Part shown: positions 7,800 through 17,388 of the stretch, one piece after another
Layout of the letters: every line of letters begins with the position of its first letter
Position numbering within the stretch: position 1 is the first letter of the stretch
Assembly (NCBI GenBank): GCA_040216635.1
Contig: JAVJOU010000029.1
Span: 310,001-374,000 of the forward strand
Reading direction: 5' to 3'
Length of the DNA: 64,000 nt
From: UBA1479 sp040216635
Lineage (GTDB): Bacteria > Pseudomonadota > Alphaproteobacteria > Rhodospirillales > Casp-alpha2
Notes under the pieces: generated by a model
Database searches by the model: none
What the model was told of the DNA's origin: nothing
What the model saw: the letters and a program-made list of their open reading frames with translations, nothing else
Translations under genes and position numbers: made by a program

Positions 7800-9485
7800 A
7801 TGTCACAGGGTCAAACAGGGGCGCGGCTCCTGGTCGAAACGCTTCGCGCCAACGGCGTCGACCGCGCATTCTGCGTGCCGGGAGAAAGCTATCTTGCCGT
7901 GCTCGACGCCATGGTCGACGCGCCCGAAATCGATCTGGTGATCTGCCGTCAGGAAGGCGGGGCCGCCATCATGGCCGAAGCCGACGGCCAGATGACCGGC
8001 AAGCCCGGCATCTGTTTCGTAACCCGCGGGCCGGGGGCGACCAATGCCTCGGCCGGGGTCCATATCGCATTTCAGGATTCCACGCCGATGATTTTGTTCA
8101 TCGGCCAGGTCGCCCGCCATCAGGTCGAACGCGAAGCCTTTCAGGAAATCGATTATCGCCGCATGTTCGGTGAAATGGCCAAATGGGTCGCCCAGATCGA
8201 AGATCCGGCCCGCGTGCCCGAGTACGTGAGCCACGCCTTTCACACCGCCATGTCGGGCCGCCCGGGCCCGGTCGTGCTGGCCCTGCCCGAAGACATGTTG
8301 ACCGAAGAAGTCCTGGAACAGGCCGCCATCCCCGGCCCGGCCCATGTCGTGCAATCCCATCCCGGCCCCGAAGCCATGGCCGAACTGCGCGCCATGATGG
8401 AAACGGCCGAACGCCCGCTGATGATCCTGGGCGGCGGCAGTTGGACAGAACAGGCATCCCAGGACATCCGCGCCTTCGCCGAAGCCAACAACATTCCGAC
8501 CAGCGTATCGTTCCGCCGCCAGGACCTGCTGCCCAACGACCACCCGCTGTATGCCGGCGACGTGGGCATCGGCATCAACCCGAAGCTTGCCGAACGGGTC
8601 AGGACGTCCGATCTGATTCTGGCGGTCGGCCCGCGCCTGGGAGAAATGACGACCGGCGGCTACAGCCTGTTCGACATCCCCGTGCCCAAGCAACGCCTGG
8701 TTCACATTCATCCCGGCGCGGAAGAACTGGGCCGCGTCTACCGCCCGGCCATGGCGATCAATTCCGGCATGCCGGGCTTTGCCGCCGCCGCCAAGGCGAT
8801 GCAACCGGTAACCGGACGTTGGGACAACTGGGCCGGAACCGCCCATGACGACTACCTTGCCTGGACCGAGCCCACGCAAACGCCAGGCGACGTGCAGATG
8901 GGCGAAATCGTCGCTTGGCTGCGCGACCAATTGCCCGCCGATGCCATGATCTGTAACGGTGCCGGCAACTACACCGCCTGGGTCCATCGCTACTACCGCT
9001 ACCGGGGCTATGCCACGCAATTGGCGCCGACATCCGGTTCCATGGGCTATGGCGTGCCCGCCGCCGTTGCCGCCAAGTTGCGCCATCCCGAACGGGAAGT
9101 GGTCTGCTTCGCCGGCGACGGCTGTTTCCTGATGACCGGCCAAGAATTGGCGACGGCCAAGCAATACGGCGCCAACGTGATCTTCATCGTCGTCAACAAC
9201 GGCACCTACGGCACCATCCGCATGCATCAGGAACGAGAATATCCGGGGCGTGTTTCGGGTACCGACTTGGTTAATCCCGACTTCGCGGCCCTGGCCCAGG
9301 CCTACGGTGCGACGGGCGAAATCGTCACGGAAACGGCGCAATTCGCGGATGCCTTCGCACGCGCCCAGGCCGCCGATTCGCCCGCCTTGATCGAACTTCG
9401 CACCGATCCGGAAGCGATCAGCCCGTCCGCAACCTTGTCGGGCCTGCGCAGTCAGGCAGAGGCACGAGACGCAGGGAAAGCCTAA
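7800..9485 (+). CDS. thiamine diphosphate-dependent enzyme, acetolactate synthase-like
   Basis: 561 aa with the three-domain layout of the acetolactate synthase/pyruvate oxidase family. The catalytic Glu52 lies in CRQEGGAAIMAEADG, followed by the FVTRGPGATNAS loop. The ThDP/Mg signature runs from GDGCFLMTGQE to VVNNGTYGTIRMHQ. It should decarboxylate a 2-oxo acid and either release or ligate the aldehyde. The absence of an ilvN-type small subunit argues against housekeeping branched-chain biosynthesis, and substrate is unknown. AAGGA lies 8 nt before the ATG. It probably forms a unit with the 58-aa zinc-ribbon gene. Confidence 0.9.
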   Translation: MSQGQTGARLLVETLRANGVDRAFCVPGESYLAVLDAMVDAPEIDLVICRQEGGAAIMAEADGQMTGKPGICFVTRGPGATNASAGVHIAFQDSTPMILFIGQVARHQVEREAFQEIDYRRMFGEMAKWVAQIEDPARVPEYVSHAFHTAMSGRPGPVVLALPEDMLTEEVLEQAAIPGPAHVVQSHPGPEAMAELRAMMETAERPLMILGGGSWTEQASQDIRAFAEANNIPTSVSFRRQDLLPNDHPLYAGDVGIGINPKLAERVRTSDLILAVGPRLGEMTTGGYSLFDIPVPKQRLVHIHPGAEELGRVYRPAMAINSGMPGFAAAAKAMQPVTGRWDNWAGTAHDDYLAWTEPTQTPGDVQMGEIVAWLRDQLPADAMICNGAGNYTAWVHRYYRYRGYATQLAPTSGSMGYGVPAAVAAKLRHPEREVVCFAGDGCFLMTGQELATAKQYGANVIFIVVNNGTYGTIRMHQEREYPGRVSGTDLVNPDFAALAQAYGATGEIVTETAQFADAFARAQAADSPALIELRTDPEAISPSATLSGLRSQAEARDAGKA

Positions 9486-9613
9486 GCCAGCGAGATAAAC
9501 ACCTTGCTTCCCCTTACACCACCATTCCTATATGTCTTTTGGCGGGTTCCACGGGGCGAAAAAACACATTAGATTAAATTGATTAGGTGCTTCCGCGAAG
9601 GAGGGATCGCCGC

Positions 9614-10909
9614 ATGGCGAAACGCAGAGGCCCACTGGGGCAACTGTTTACCGGTTTCATTCTGCTGATGATTGTCGCGGCCGGCGCGATGATCGGCTTG
9701 GCCGTGTTCTACGACGATGACGCCTTCGCCTCGCAGTTGCGGTCCCTGGGCGTTCCGGAAGCGCAGATATCCAAGGTCATGGACCTGAAATCCCAGGTCA
9801 AAGACAAAGCCGATGTAAACCCCGGTGACTTGGTCTTTACCGCGCGCTCCATTTGGTGGGATCTACGCGACCGGTTCGACCTGGACCTGACAGATCAGGT
9901 TTCGCGCACCCTGCCGCGCGTCCGTCATGTGACCCAGATGGAGCCCATGGCCCGGCCCGACGATCCCAAGGAACCGATGACCGAAGACAAGCCGGGCGAA
10001 GCCCTGCCGGCGGACATTCAACGCGAAACCGGCGAGCAGCCGAGTGCGGACAAGCCCATGGGCGAAGGTTCCGGCGAAGCCGCCATGACGCCGCCCACGG
10101 CCGAGGACAAACCCACGGCCGAACCCGACATGGCGCAAAAGGACGAAACGTCTCCTTCGGCACCCGATCCCGTGAAAGACCTCGCAACGGACGCCGCGCA
10201 GACAGCGGAAAAACCCATGGAGGGAAGCGCCCCCATGGAAGAAAAACCGGCTACAGCGCCGGAACCGGCGGCCCCCGAGGCCACGGACAAGCCCATGGAA
10301 CTGACCAACCCGCCAGCCCCCGAGGCACCGGCAGAACCGGCCCCCGCGGCGGAACAAACCGCATCCGTGCCGCCCGAGCCCGCAGCGGCGCCAGCCGCCC
10401 CCGCCGAAGCACCGCCCGCCACGGCCGAGGAACGCCTGGCCGCCGCCGACTTGACCTATAAGCGGGCCCTGTCCCTGTTCGCCGATGCCAAAAGCCAGGA
10501 ACAGAAAGCCGAAGCCGCCAAACTGTTCGCCCAGGCGGCCATCGGCGGGCACCCGGGCGCGCAGTATTCCATCGGCGTGATGCATTACAACGGCACCGGC
10601 GTCGCCAAGGATTATGCCAAGGCCGCCGAATGGTTCGGCCGCTCGGCGGAAAAAAGCAACGCCGCCGCGCAGTACAATCTGGGCATCCTGTATTACAACG
10701 GACAGGGCGTGCCCAAGGACGACCGGCTGGCCTATAAATGGATCAGCGCCGCCGCCGAAAACGGCGACCAAAAAGCCATCGTCGCGCGCGATGCCTTGAA
10801 GAAAGCCCTGCCGGCCGATATCACCAAGCCGGAAGCCCCCACCTTCCCGGGTGCTGCGCCGGCTGGCGACGGCACACCGCTTAACGTCCCGCCAGGCACC
10901 CAGCAGTAA
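9614..10909 (+). CDS. membrane-anchored Sel1-repeat protein
   Basis: 431 aa. ATG 9614 is preceded by AAGGAGGG at 8 nt, better than the in-frame GTG at 9587. One N-terminal membrane anchor (about residues 12-34, FTGFILLMIVAAGAMIGLAV) is followed by a short helical domain and about 170 residues of Pro/Ala/Glu-rich linker with recurrent DKPM/EKPM motifs. The C-terminus has tandem Sel1 (TPR-like) repeats: AAKLFAQAAIGGHPGAQYSIG and AAEWFGRSAEKSNAAAQYNLG, with a final AYKWISAAAENGDQKA. Sel1 repeats mediate protein-protein contacts, often in envelope regulation. The linker likely spans periplasmic space, placing the Sel1 domain outside the inner membrane. Confidence 0.85.
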   Translation: MAKRRGPLGQLFTGFILLMIVAAGAMIGLAVFYDDDAFASQLRSLGVPEAQISKVMDLKSQVKDKADVNPGDLVFTARSIWWDLRDRFDLDLTDQVSRTLPRVRHVTQMEPMARPDDPKEPMTEDKPGEALPADIQRETGEQPSADKPMGEGSGEAAMTPPTAEDKPTAEPDMAQKDETSPSAPDPVKDLATDAAQTAEKPMEGSAPMEEKPATAPEPAAPEATDKPMELTNPPAPEAPAEPAPAAEQTASVPPEPAAAPAAPAEAPPATAEERLAAADLTYKRALSLFADAKSQEQKAEAAKLFAQAAIGGHPGAQYSIGVMHYNGTGVAKDYAKAAEWFGRSAEKSNAAAQYNLGILYYNGQGVPKDDRLAYKWISAAAENGDQKAIVARDALKKALPADITKPEAPTFPGAAPAGDGTPLNVPPGTQQ

Positions 10910-10946
10910 TTCAATCAGCTGAAGAACCGGCCCAGATCGGACTTTG

Positions 10947-11882
10947 TCAGGTCCGTCCGGCAGGCCCGCTGCCATGGACGTCCGACGGCAGGGACGGCGT
11001 CAGATGCTTAAGACGTTCGCGGTGCAGGATGTACAGCCCGCTGCAGATCAGCACGGCGGTACCGCTCCAGGTCCAGACATCGGGTAAATCCCCCCACAAA
11101 ACGAACCCCAACCCGACGGCGAACACCATGTTGAAGTACTTGAACGGCACGACCAGCCCCGCTTCGCCATAGCGGAAGCTTTCGATAATCAGAAAGTAGG
11201 CACCGCCCATCAAAAAGCCGGACAAGGCCATCAGGCCCAGGTCTTCCCAGGTGACCGGCGACCAGCCGAAGGGCAAAGTGAGAAGCCCGCCGATCGCCGC
11301 CGCCGCCGTGCTTGTGGCCAGCAACGCGTTGGAATTTTCCGTCGACATGGCCCCCCGGGTCACAAGATCGCGGAACGCCCCGAACAGGGCCGAAGCCAGC
11401 GGCAACACCGCCGCCCACTGCATGGCTTCGCCGCCCGGCCGGATGATGATCACGACCCCGACGAACCCGGCCAGAACGGCGGCCCAACGCCGCCAGCCCA
11501 CGGGCTCGCCGATCAACAACGGCGCCAAGGACGTAACGAACAGGGGGCCTGCGAAGACAACGGCCAAGGCATCGGCCAGCGGCAAATAACGCAGGCCCGT
11601 GACGAAACAGAACGTGCCGCACAGCACCACCACACCCCGGATGACATGCAGCCGCGGGTTATGGATGCGCAGGCTTTCCAGACCACCGTAGAAACGCACG
11701 AACACGGCGATGATCAAAAACGAGAACATGGCGCGCGTGAACAGAAGCTGGCCCACGGGATAGCCCGTCGTAAGCCATTTCATCACCGCATCGTTGAGTG
11801 TCAGCAGCATGCCGCCACACATCATCAGGGCGATGGCGCGGCCGGGTGCACTGGAACCTTGAACGCTGGTCATCAAGGGCAT
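10947..11882 (-). CDS. EamA/DMT-family transporter (copy 1)
   Basis: 311 aa with about ten predicted hydrophobic helices arranged as two EamA repeats, typical of drug/metabolite transporters. The start is ATG 11882 (MPLMTSVQGSSAPGR) with AAGGA 8 nt upstream. The frame runs open further upstream, but that stretch overlaps the preceding gene. It is the last gene of a four-gene unit, 20 nt after the SpmAB-like gene. It is clearly paralogous to the EamA gene at 13198-14163: both share GSSAPGRAIAL/GSAAPGRAIAL near the start and IGEPVGWRRW/IGESVGWRRW mid-protein. The transported metabolite is unknown. Confidence 0.9.
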   Translation of the reverse strand: MPLMTSVQGSSAPGRAIALMMCGGMLLTLNDAVMKWLTTGYPVGQLLFTRAMFSFLIIAVFVRFYGGLESLRIHNPRLHVIRGVVVLCGTFCFVTGLRYLPLADALAVVFAGPLFVTSLAPLLIGEPVGWRRWAAVLAGFVGVVIIIRPGGEAMQWAAVLPLASALFGAFRDLVTRGAMSTENSNALLATSTAAAAIGGLLTLPFGWSPVTWEDLGLMALSGFLMGGAYFLIIESFRYGEAGLVVPFKYFNMVFAVGLGFVLWGDLPDVWTWSGTAVLICSGLYILHRERLKHLTPSLPSDVHGSGPAGRT

Positions 11883-11902
11883 GTCGGGGATCCTTCGTTG
11901 GA

Positions 11903-13201
11903 TCAGCCATAGAGCTGGTTGACGATGAAAACGGCGGCCCCGATGCCGACGACATCGGCGATCAAGGCCGCGAAAAGGGCATGGCGGATGCGGCGGATAC
12001 CGACCGCACCGAAATAGACGGCAAGCACGTAGAAGGTCGTTTCGGTCGACCCCTGGAAGGTCGACACCAGATAACCGACCAGACTGTCGGGGCCATGGGC
12101 CGGGTCCTGAATGATCGAGGCGAGCACGCCGTAGGCGCCCGAACCCGACAACGGTCGCAACAACGCCATGGGCAGAGCTTCCGCCGGCAGGCCGAACAGT
12201 TCCGTCACGCTGCCGAGCGGCCCGATAATCGCGTCCATGGCACCAGAGGCCCGGAACATCGCGACGGCGGTCAGAATCGCCACCAGATAGGGAATGATGC
12301 GCAGCGCCACGTTGAAGCCGTCCTTGGCTCCTTCGACGAAACACTCATAAACCTGGACCCCTTTGGCCGCCCCGAAGCCCAAAAGCCCGACCATCAGGCC
12401 CGGCACGATCCAGGGCGCGATTTCGCGCCCGAAGACGACCGTCAGCGGCACCAATACGGCAACCGTGCCCAGGGCGGTCAACGAAACCCAAAGGGGATAG
12501 GCTTCGGACCCGGCCCCGTTCAGGTCATCGCTTGCTTCCAGCACATCTTCTTCCGTCCCGACAGCCGCCGCCGGTTCCTGCTCCGTGTCAGCGGCGGTCT
12601 GCGCGAAACGGGGGGCCAGAAGCTTGGCGGAAATAATGGCAACGGCCGTGGAACAGATGGTCGCGAACAAGGTCGTCGGCACGATCCCCGCCGGATCGGT
12701 CGACCCGGCGGCAGCCCGCAGCGCGATCACCCCCGTCGGCAACAAGGTCACCGAGGACGTATTGATTGCCAGGAACAACGCCATGGCATTGGTCGCCGTG
12801 CCCTTCGTGGGGTTCAAGGTATCCAGTTGCTGCATGGCGCGGATACCGAACGGCGTCGCCGCATTGCCCAGGCCCAACGCATTGGCCGACATATTCAGGA
12901 TCATCGAGCCCATGGCCGGGTGATCGGCCGGAACCTCGGGAAACAGGCGCACCATCAACGGGCGCAGGACCTTGGCGATGATGCGCAGCAGGCCGCCTTC
13001 TTCCGCCACCTTCATCAAGCCCAGAAACAGCGCCATCACCCCGACCAAGCCGATGGCCAGGGTCACGGAACCGCCGGCGGCATCGATCATGGCCTTGCCC
13101 AAAAGGGCCATGGGGGCATCGCCCGTGCCGTCCCAGGCAACCTGCCGCACAGCCCCCATGATGAAGGCGATGGCGACAATGGCCAGAAAGATGATGTTCA
13201 T
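11903..13201 (-). CDS. SpmA-SpmB-like fusion, nucleoside-recognition (Gate) membrane protein
   Basis: 432 aa integral membrane protein. The N-terminal half carries the SpmA pattern (MGSMILNMSANALGLGNAATPFGIRAM and TSSVTLLPTG) and the C-terminal half the SpmB pattern (PYLVAILTAVAMFRASGAMD, SGAYGVLASII, STETTFYVLAVYFGAVGIRR). Both halves belong to the Gate/nucleoside-recognition superfamily. Spore maturation proteins are named from Bacillus, but fused homologues occur in non-sporulating proteobacteria with no settled role. An acidic cytoplasmic linker separates the halves (about residues 205-235). Its start overlaps the stop of the upstream EamA gene by ATGA, so the two are translationally coupled. 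Confidence 0.9.
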   Translation of the reverse strand: MNIIFLAIVAIAFIMGAVRQVAWDGTGDAPMALLGKAMIDAAGGSVTLAIGLVGVMALFLGLMKVAEEGGLLRIIAKVLRPLMVRLFPEVPADHPAMGSMILNMSANALGLGNAATPFGIRAMQQLDTLNPTKGTATNAMALFLAINTSSVTLLPTGVIALRAAAGSTDPAGIVPTTLFATICSTAVAIISAKLLAPRFAQTAADTEQEPAAAVGTEEDVLEASDDLNGAGSEAYPLWVSLTALGTVAVLVPLTVVFGREIAPWIVPGLMVGLLGFGAAKGVQVYECFVEGAKDGFNVALRIIPYLVAILTAVAMFRASGAMDAIIGPLGSVTELFGLPAEALPMALLRPLSGSGAYGVLASIIQDPAHGPDSLVGYLVSTFQGSTETTFYVLAVYFGAVGIRRIRHALFAALIADVVGIGAAVFIVNQLYG

Positions 13202-14163
13202 CGGGCGGCTCCTTCGTCGCCATCACCGGCGGGCACATCGTCGGTCGGGGTATCGTGGACCGGGTCCGCCGCCATGACCGGGGCCTTGCGCAGAACCTCG
13301 CGGTGCAGGATGTAAAGGCCCGACGCGATGATCACCGCACTGCCCGCCCAGGTCAGCCAATCGGGCAGATCGGACCAGATGAGGAACCCCAGGATCGCCG
13401 CGAAGAACAGGTTGCAGTAACGGAACGGGGCAAGCAGCGCCGCCTCGCCATACTGAAAAGCCTCGATCAGCAAGAAATGCGCCGATGTCCAGATCAGGCT
13501 GGCCATGATGATCAACAGCCAGTTCACGCCGGACAGGGGCGGCCAGTCATAAGGCGGCACGAACAGGCCGGCCAGGCCGACCACCACCATCATCGAAAAC
13601 AGCATGGAATGGGTGGTTTCCCGCCCCGATGCCCCCCGGGTGATCAGATCGCGGATCGATTCACCCAAGGCCGCCGCCAAGATCATGATCGACGCCCATT
13701 GGAAGGCTTCGCCCGTCGGCCGCACGATGATCAGCACGCCGATGAAGCCCACGATAACCGCCAGCCAGCGCCGCCAACCGACGCTTTCCCCAATGAATAC
13801 AGGCGCCATGGCCGTCAACAGGATGGGGCTGGCAAACAGGATCGAGGTCGCGGTCGCCAACGGCAGTTCATCGATACCGACCAGATAGGTAAAGGTCGCG
13901 ATCGCCGCCATCAATCCCCGCGCCGCATGCAGACCCCATTTTTGGGGCTTGAGGGCCGTTGCCCCCCGGGTGCCCAGGGTCGCCATGATCAGGGCGAACC
14001 CGGCGATGACGCCGCGCACGAACATGATCTGTCCCGGCGGCAGATCGCCCGCCAGGTATTTCAGCCCCGCGTCGGAAATCGTCAGCAGCGCCCCCCCGGC
14101 GACCGCCAGGGCGATGGCCCGGCCCGGTGCTGCCGAGCCCTGCATGGCGGACATGATCGCCAT
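13198..14163 (-). CDS. EamA/DMT-family transporter (copy 2)
   Basis: 321 aa, two EamA repeats with about ten hydrophobic segments. Starts at ATG 14163 with an AGGGGG-type SD. The N-terminus MAIMSAMQGSAAPGRAIALA parallels copy 1 in the same operon, indicating duplication around the SpmAB-like gene. The C-terminal tail is acidic (DTPTDDVPAGDGDEG) and cytoplasmic. The gene overlaps the SpmAB-like gene by 4 nt and begins 34 nt after the phosphodiesterase gene. Substrate unknown; the neighbouring phosphodiesterase might suggest a product of glycerophosphodiester breakdown, but that is speculative. Confidence 0.9.
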   Translation of the reverse strand: MAIMSAMQGSAAPGRAIALAVAGGALLTISDAGLKYLAGDLPPGQIMFVRGVIAGFALIMATLGTRGATALKPQKWGLHAARGLMAAIATFTYLVGIDELPLATATSILFASPILLTAMAPVFIGESVGWRRWLAVIVGFIGVLIIVRPTGEAFQWASIMILAAALGESIRDLITRGASGRETTHSMLFSMMVVVGLAGLFVPPYDWPPLSGVNWLLIIMASLIWTSAHFLLIEAFQYGEAALLAPFRYCNLFFAAILGFLIWSDLPDWLTWAGSAVIIASGLYILHREVLRKAPVMAADPVHDTPTDDVPAGDGDEGAAR

Positions 14164-14197
14164 CAGATACCCCCTGTCCGTGCCATGCTTGGAATAA

Positions 14198-15004
14198 TCA
14201 TGGCCGTATTATCCGGTCCGGGAAATCACTGAACACGCTTTCCACGCCCCAGTCGAAAAATTTCCGGGCCTCGTCCGGGTCGTTGACCGTAAAGACGCGG
14301 AGCGCATAGCCCGCGGTGATGATTTCTTCCGCCTGCGCCTGTGTGAGGTCCCGGCCCCCGGCATGCAGCGCCGTCGCCCCCAGGTCGTCACAGCGCAGTT
14401 GCCAGTCATCGGGTACCTTGCCAACGATCAAGGCACGGGGATATTCCGGCGCCTGATCGGCCGCCGCCGCCAATGCTTTTTCTGAAAAGCTGGACAACAG
14501 CGGTGCATGCAGGCCCGTGGGCCAGTTTTCCTGCAGGGTTTTGGCCGTAATGACACCCGTGGTGGCGTCCTGATCCAGGGATGGTTTCAATTCCACGTTG
14601 GCGCCAAGCCCCAAACGGGCCAGAACAATCAGCACCTGGTGCAATGAAGGAATGCGCTCTCCCTTGAATTCGGGCGCGAACCAGGAACCCGCGTCGAGCC
14701 CTTTCAGGTCGTCCCACCGGTGGTCTGCAAGGCGTCCACGGCCATCCGTCGTGCGCTCCAGGGTTTCGTCATGGAACAGGACGGGCGTGCCTTCCGCTGT
14801 CAGCATCACGTCGAATTCTACCCAACGCACCCCTATCTCGTGGGCCTTGCGCAGACCGGCCAAGGTGTTTTCCGGCGCGTGGCCGGCGGCACCGCGGTGG
14901 CCGATGACCTTGGGCAGCGCGTCATTGGGCTGTAGGCTTGGGTCGGCGGTCAAAGGATGGGCTCTTTCATGAAAATCGTTGTCTTTCTGCCGATTAGCGC
15001 GCAC
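14198..15004 (-). CDS. glycerophosphodiester phosphodiesterase
   Basis: 268 aa from GTG 15004, or 251 aa from TTG 14953, which has GAAAGAG 7 nt upstream; the start is uncertain. GDPD hallmarks: IGHRGAAGHAPENT (catalytic His and metal-site Glu), WVEFDVMLTAEGTPVLFHDE (metal-binding Glu/Asp and second His), ANVELKPS, and C-terminal VFTVNDPDEARKFFDWGVE. The enzyme hydrolyses glycerophosphodiesters to glycerol-3-phosphate and an alcohol. No signal peptide is seen, so it is cytoplasmic, as UgpQ is. It is the first gene of the unit with the two EamA transporters and the SpmAB-like protein. Confidence 0.9.
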   Translation of the reverse strand: MRANRQKDNDFHERAHPLTADPSLQPNDALPKVIGHRGAAGHAPENTLAGLRKAHEIGVRWVEFDVMLTAEGTPVLFHDETLERTTDGRGRLADHRWDDLKGLDAGSWFAPEFKGERIPSLHQVLIVLARLGLGANVELKPSLDQDATTGVITAKTLQENWPTGLHAPLLSSFSEKALAAAADQAPEYPRALIVGKVPDDWQLRCDDLGATALHAGGRDLTQAQAEEIITAGYALRVFTVNDPDEARKFFDWGVESVFSDFPDRIIRP

Positions 15005-15060
15005 GCTTACAAGAGCTTATTGGTAGCAGAACTGACAACAAATAAGAAAAGAGGAATGGG

Positions 15061-17340
15061 ATGGAGGACACCCTAAAGGAACGGGCACTACGATTTCATG
15101 CGGAGCCCGTTCCCGGCAAGCTTGAGATCACCCCCACCAAACCCTTGGCAACGCAAAGTGATTTGGCGCTCGCCTATTCACCGGGGGTCGCCTTTGCCTG
15201 CCTGGAAATCAAGGATGACCCGGAACAAGCCGCCAAACTGACGGGGCGCCAAAACCTGGTTGCCGTGATTTCCAACGGCTCGGCCGTTCTGGGTCTCGGC
15301 AACATCGGTGGCTTGGCATCCAAGCCGGTGATGGAAGGCAAGGCCGTCCTGTTCAAGAAATTCGCCGGCATCAACGTGTTCGACATCGAATTGAACGAAA
15401 GCGACCCGGAAAAGCTGGCCGACATCATCGCCGCCATGGAGCCGACTTTCGGCGCCATCAATCTGGAAGACTTCAAATCGCCGGAATGCTTCATCCTGGA
15501 AGAAACGCTGAAAAAGCGCATGGGTATCCCCGTGTTCCACGACGATCAGCACGGCACGGCGATCGTCGTCTGCGCCGCACTGACCAACGGCCTGCGCGTG
15601 GTCGGCAAGGAAATGTCCAAGGTCAAGGTCGTGTCCACGGGCGGCGGGGCCGCCGGGATCGCCTGTTTGAACCTGATGGTTTCCATGGGTGTGAAGCGCG
15701 AAAATATTACCCTGGTCGATCATGTGGGCGTGGTGTTCGAAGGACGCACGGCCGATATGACCGAACAGAAAGCCCTGTACGCGGCCAAAACCAAGGACCG
15801 TACGCTGGAAGAAGCCATCCGTGGCGCCGATGTGTTCCTGGGACTTTCGGCCGGCGGCGTTCTGAAAAAGAATATGGTCGAGACCATGGCCGATCGTCCG
15901 TTCATCATGGCCCTTGCCAACCCGGACCCGGAAATTCTTCCTGAGGACGCCCGCGCGGCCAACCCGGAAGCCGTCATCTGCACGGGGCGTTCCGACTACC
16001 CGAACCAGGTCAACAACGTGCTGTGTTTCCCCTTTATTTTCAGAGGGGCGCTTGATTGCGGTGCGACCACCATCAACGAGGAAATGAAACTGGCCGCCGT
16101 TCAGGCCATCGCCGATCTGACCATGGCGGAAAGCTCGGAAACCGTGGCGCGGACCTATTCGGGCGAGGACCTGCGGTTCGGCGCCGAATACCTGCTGCCC
16201 AAGCCGTTCGACATGCGCCTGATCGTCCAGGTCGCCCCCGCCGTGGCCAAAGCCGCCATGGAATCGGGCGTGGCCAAGCATCCGATCGAGGATTTCGCCG
16301 CCTACCGCGAGCAGTTGGAGCGCTTCGTGTTCCGATCCGGCATGTTGATGAAGCCGATCTTCGAGCGCGCCAAGCAGGACCCCAAACGCCTGATTTTGGC
16401 CGAAGGCGAAAGCCATCGCGTGCTGCGCGCAACGCAAGTTCTGGTCGACGAAGGCATCGCCAAGCCGATCCTGATCGGCCGGCCCGACGTGATCGAAATG
16501 CGGATCGAACGCCTAGGCTTGCGCATTCAGCCGGAACGGGATTTCGAAATCTGCAACCCGGAAAACGACCCCAGATACGAAGAATATTGGCGCAGCTATC
16601 ACGCCTTGATGGAACGCAAAGGTGTGTCCCCGGGGGCCGCCCGCCAGATCATGCGCACCAACAACACGGTGATCGCAGCGACCATGCTCAAGCGCGGCGA
16701 GGCCGATGCCATGCTTTGCGGCGTGATCGGACGCTATGATTATCACCTGCGTTACATGATGGATGTGGTCGGACGCGCCCCCGGCGTGTGCGACCTTTCG
16801 GCCCTGAGCATTCTGCTGTTGCCGCGGGGCACCTTCTTCCTGGTGGACACGCAGGTCACCCACGACCCCACGGCCGAAGAACTGGCGGAAATGACCATGA
16901 TGTCGGCGGATTTCGTGCAAAGCTTCGGGGAAACCCCCAAGGTCGCCCTGCTGTCCCATTCCAATTTCGGCGCGGACGACACGCCCGATGCCCGCAAGAT
17001 GCGCGAAGCGCTGCAACTGCTGCGGGACAAGGCCCCGGACCTGGAAGTCGAAGGTGAAATGCAGGCCGATGCGGCCATCGATGAAGAAGTCCGCAACCGC
17101 GTGTTTCCCAATTCGAAGCTCAAGGGCATGGCGAATTTGCTGGTCTTCCCCAATCGGGAATCCGCCAACAATGCATTCAATCTGTTAAAAACTTTGGATA
17201 ACGGCCTGCCCATCGGGCCGATCCTGATCGGCACGGATTTGCCTGCGCATGTCCTGACCAGTGCGGTAACGGCACGGGGCATCGTCAATATGGCGGCTCT
17301 GGCCGTCGTCGATGCTCAGATTCGCGGACGGCTGCTTTAG
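15061..17340 (+). CDS. maeB: NADP-dependent malic enzyme (MaeB type)
   Basis: 759 aa, the length typical of MaeB: a malic enzyme domain (about 1-425) fused to a phosphotransacetylase-like domain (about 430-759). Tyr39 in ALAYSPGVA, the Lys-containing KPVMEGKAVLFKKFAG, the metal site HDDQHGTAIV and the nucleotide-binding STGGGAAGIACLNLM are all present. It decarboxylates malate to pyruvate with NADP+, supplying NADPH; the PTA-like domain is usually regulatory and responds to acetyl-CoA. AGAGGA lies 5 nt before the ATG. It stands alone, divergent from the phosphodiesterase operon. Confidence 0.95.
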   Translation: MEDTLKERALRFHAEPVPGKLEITPTKPLATQSDLALAYSPGVAFACLEIKDDPEQAAKLTGRQNLVAVISNGSAVLGLGNIGGLASKPVMEGKAVLFKKFAGINVFDIELNESDPEKLADIIAAMEPTFGAINLEDFKSPECFILEETLKKRMGIPVFHDDQHGTAIVVCAALTNGLRVVGKEMSKVKVVSTGGGAAGIACLNLMVSMGVKRENITLVDHVGVVFEGRTADMTEQKALYAAKTKDRTLEEAIRGADVFLGLSAGGVLKKNMVETMADRPFIMALANPDPEILPEDARAANPEAVICTGRSDYPNQVNNVLCFPFIFRGALDCGATTINEEMKLAAVQAIADLTMAESSETVARTYSGEDLRFGAEYLLPKPFDMRLIVQVAPAVAKAAMESGVAKHPIEDFAAYREQLERFVFRSGMLMKPIFERAKQDPKRLILAEGESHRVLRATQVLVDEGIAKPILIGRPDVIEMRIERLGLRIQPERDFEICNPENDPRYEEYWRSYHALMERKGVSPGAARQIMRTNNTVIAATMLKRGEADAMLCGVIGRYDYHLRYMMDVVGRAPGVCDLSALSILLLPRGTFFLVDTQVTHDPTAEELAEMTMMSADFVQSFGETPKVALLSHSNFGADDTPDARKMREALQLLRDKAPDLEVEGEMQADAAIDEEVRNRVFPNSKLKGMANLLVFPNRESANNAFNLLKTLDNGLPIGPILIGTDLPAHVLTSAVTARGIVNMAALAVVDAQIRGRLL

Positions 17341-17388
17341 CACCCTGACACGAGCATTCAGCCGAACGGAGTCTAGGTGGGGCTGGGC

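Noticed and set aside
7803..9341. 512-aa open frame on the minus strand
   Set aside because: Antisense to the ThDP enzyme, which shows the full cofactor signature.
11883..12344. In-frame upstream extension of EamA copy 1
   Set aside because: It overlaps the SpmAB-like gene and is Arg-rich; ATG 11882 has a good SD and starts like its paralogue.
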